A DNA stretch of 64,000 nt, taken from NCBI RefSeq assembly GCF_024362365.1, contig NZ_CP101464.1, positions 930,001-994,000 of the forward strand, written 5' to 3'. The DNA is from Janibacter sp. CX7. GTDB taxonomy: Bacteria > Actinomycetota > Actinomycetes > Actinomycetales > Dermatophilaceae. The notes beneath the pieces were generated by a model that searched no databases, was not told the DNA's origin, and saw only the letters and a list, made by a program, of their open reading frames with translations. This document shows positions 62,840-64,000 of this stretch, in pieces; positions within the stretch are counted from its first letter, which is position 1; each line of letters starts with the position of its first letter. A program made the translations under genes and the position numbers.

Positions 62840-64000
62840 GTGATGGGAATCGACACGCTGACCGAGTACATCGCCGTCGCGATCGGGCTGCTGGTCCTCC
62901 TCGGGGGGCTCGCGGTGGGCCTGCTGCGCGGAGGCCGGGGCAAGAGCAAGGAGCTGCCGCCGGAGCACCGCCCGCCGGAGCGCCCCAAGGGCACCACCGA
63001 CCACCGCAGCGGCACGATCGTCCTCGACCGGCCGAGTGACCACGCCCAGCCCCAGGCTCCGCCTGCCGAGGCGAAGGGGGAGACCCCGCCTGCCGAGACG
63101 AAGCCTGCGGAGCGCCCCGCCGAGCCGGCCGCGCCCGAGACGACCACATCCACGACGAGCGAGCCCGAGACCGCGGACGAGGACGTCACGCCCGTCGGGC
63201 CCGATGCCGGCGCCGAGCGGGCCACCACCGCCCCGCCGGCCACGACCGAGCCGGCCACCGAGACCACGCCGGACGCTGACGCCCCGGTCGAGCCCGAGGT
63301 GCCCACCGCGCCCGAGACGGCCGAGCAGGCCGCCGTCGAGCCCGAGCTCGACACCCCCGCCCCGACCAAGGACCGGATGCGCTCGCTGCGCACCCGCCTG
63401 GCCCGCTCCAACGGCGCGATCGGCAAGGGCCTGCTCGCGCTGCTGTCGCAGGGCAAGCTCTCCGAGGAGGACTGGGAGGAGGTCGAGGACACCCTGCTCG
63501 TCGCCGACCTGGGCATGGAGCCGACGACCGAGCTCGTCGACTCGCTGCGCGAGCACGTCTCCGTCGACGGCACGACCGACCCCGAGGTCGCCAGGGACTG
63601 GCTCTACGCCGACCTGCTGCGCCTCGTCGACCCGACCATGGACCGCGGCCTGGCCGCCTCGCGCGTCGACGGTCGCCCCGCCTGCATCCTCGTCGTCGGG
63701 GTCAACGGCACCGGCAAGACGACGACCGTCGGCAAGCTCGCCCGCGTGCTCGTCGCCAACGACCGCGACGTCGTGCTCGGTGCGGCCGACACCTTCCGCG
63801 CCGCAGCGGCCGACCAGCTCGAGACCTGGGGCGCCCGGGTCGGCGTCCCGACGATCCGCAGCGACCGTGAGGGCGCGGACCCCGCGGCCGTGGCCTTCGA
63901 CGCGGTCAAGGCGGCCGCGGACACCGAGGCCGACGCGGTGATCGTCGACACCGCCGGTCGCCTGCACAACAAGGTCGGCCTCATGGACGAGCTGGCCAAG
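62840..64000 (+). CDS. ftsY: Signal recognition particle receptor FtsY, 3' end cut by window edge
   Basis: This SRP receptor GTPase docks ribosome-nascent chains at the membrane. An N-terminal membrane helix ([18 protein letters not shown]) leads into a Pro/Glu/Ala-rich acidic linker (about residues 45-170), then the N domain. The G domain has [17 protein letters not shown] (K293), [12 protein letters not shown] and DTAGRLHNK. The start is GTG or the ATG directly after it; GAAGAT ending 6 nt before the GTG suggests a leaderless start. About 25 residues, including the last G motif, lie beyond the window. Confidence 0.95.
   Translation, partial: MMGIDTLTEYIAVAIGLLVLLGGLAVGLLRGGRGKSKELPPEHRPPERPKGTTDHRSGTIVLDRPSDHAQPQAPPAEAKGETPPAETKPAERPAEPAAPETTTSTTSEPETADEDVTPVGPDAGAERATTAPPATTEPATETTPDADAPVEPEVPTAPETAEQAAVEPELDTPAPTKDRMRSLRTRLARSNGAIGKGLLALLSQGKLSEEDWEEVEDTLLVADLGMEPTTELVDSLREHVSVDGTTDPEVARDWLYADLLRLVDPTMDRGLAASRVDGRPACILVVGVNGTGKTTTVGKLARVLVANDRDVVLGAADTFRAAAADQLETWGARVGVPTIRSDREGADPAAVAFDAVKAAADTEADAVIVDTAGRLHNKVGLMDELAK

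Overview
The window is about 64 kb of very GC-rich actinobacterial chromosome. Gene content and order (ilvD, leuB-ilvE, cimA, gltX-tRNA-Gln-tRNA-Glu, an IclR regulator divergent from leuCD, hup, gpsA, ddl, thiL, rpmB, recG, rsmD, coaD, rpmF, rnc, mutM, acyP, smc, ftsY) follow the conserved order of Streptomyces and Micrococcales chromosomes. The HU protein has a Lys/Ala/Pro tail and there are many TAnnnT leaderless promoters. An Intrasporangiaceae-like member of the Micrococcales (for example Janibacter or a relative) is plausible, but this is inferred from gene content and no 16S gene is present.

Layout. 1-3.3 kb: a tandem ABC exporter cut by the window edge. 3.8-10.9 kb: branched-chain amino acid synthesis (ilvD, leuB, ilvE, a HAD phosphatase, cimA). 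cimA has a leader peptide ending in Ile-Ile followed by competing hairpins. 11-28.6 kb: an accessory stretch inside the conserved order. It holds putA; a large catalase, an alcohol dehydrogenase and a LuxR regulator; a seven-gene, end-to-end overlapping operon of four glycosyltransferases, a PIG-L deacetylase/NodS-like methyltransferase fusion, an acyl-CoA-dehydrogenase-like protein and a membrane protein; a divergent PucR regulator; a DUF1353 protein; and a glycosylase-like gene broken by an amber codon. 28.6-33.1 kb: FAH-family hydrolase, YnfA, a WXG-lipase fusion, gltX and two tRNAs. 33.2-42.5 kb: ndgR/ltbR-like regulator, leuCD, hup, plsC, gpsA, metB and ddl. 42.6-52.8 kb: DUF3515 lipoprotein, thiL, rpmB, a FakA-like protein, recG, rsmD, hemerythrin, coaD, yceD, rpmF, rnc and mutM. 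52.8-64 kb: an acyltransferase with SGNH domain, acyP, chorismate mutase, map, smc, a small membrane protein, an M13 peptidase, a DUF309 protein and ftsY (cut by the edge).

How it works together. The branched-chain amino acid genes appear to be tied by two layers of control. One is a shared 15-bp palindrome before leuB (twice), ilvE and leuC/ndgR, which fits the divergent IclR regulator. The other is a separate isoleucine-codon leader before cimA. The glycosyltransferase operon reads as one pathway for a deacetylated, possibly N-methylated saccharide of unknown structure. gltX is followed by tRNA-Gln and tRNA-Glu, the substrates expected of a non-discriminating GluRS.

Intergenic DNA is structured. 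It holds a seven-copy palindrome family centred on CCCTAGGG, a CCCTGAGGAG...TCTCGAAGGG repeat family, two roughly 100-nt nested cruciform elements sharing a loop, and many perfect bidirectional terminators. All calls were made by reading the sequence; no database search was run.
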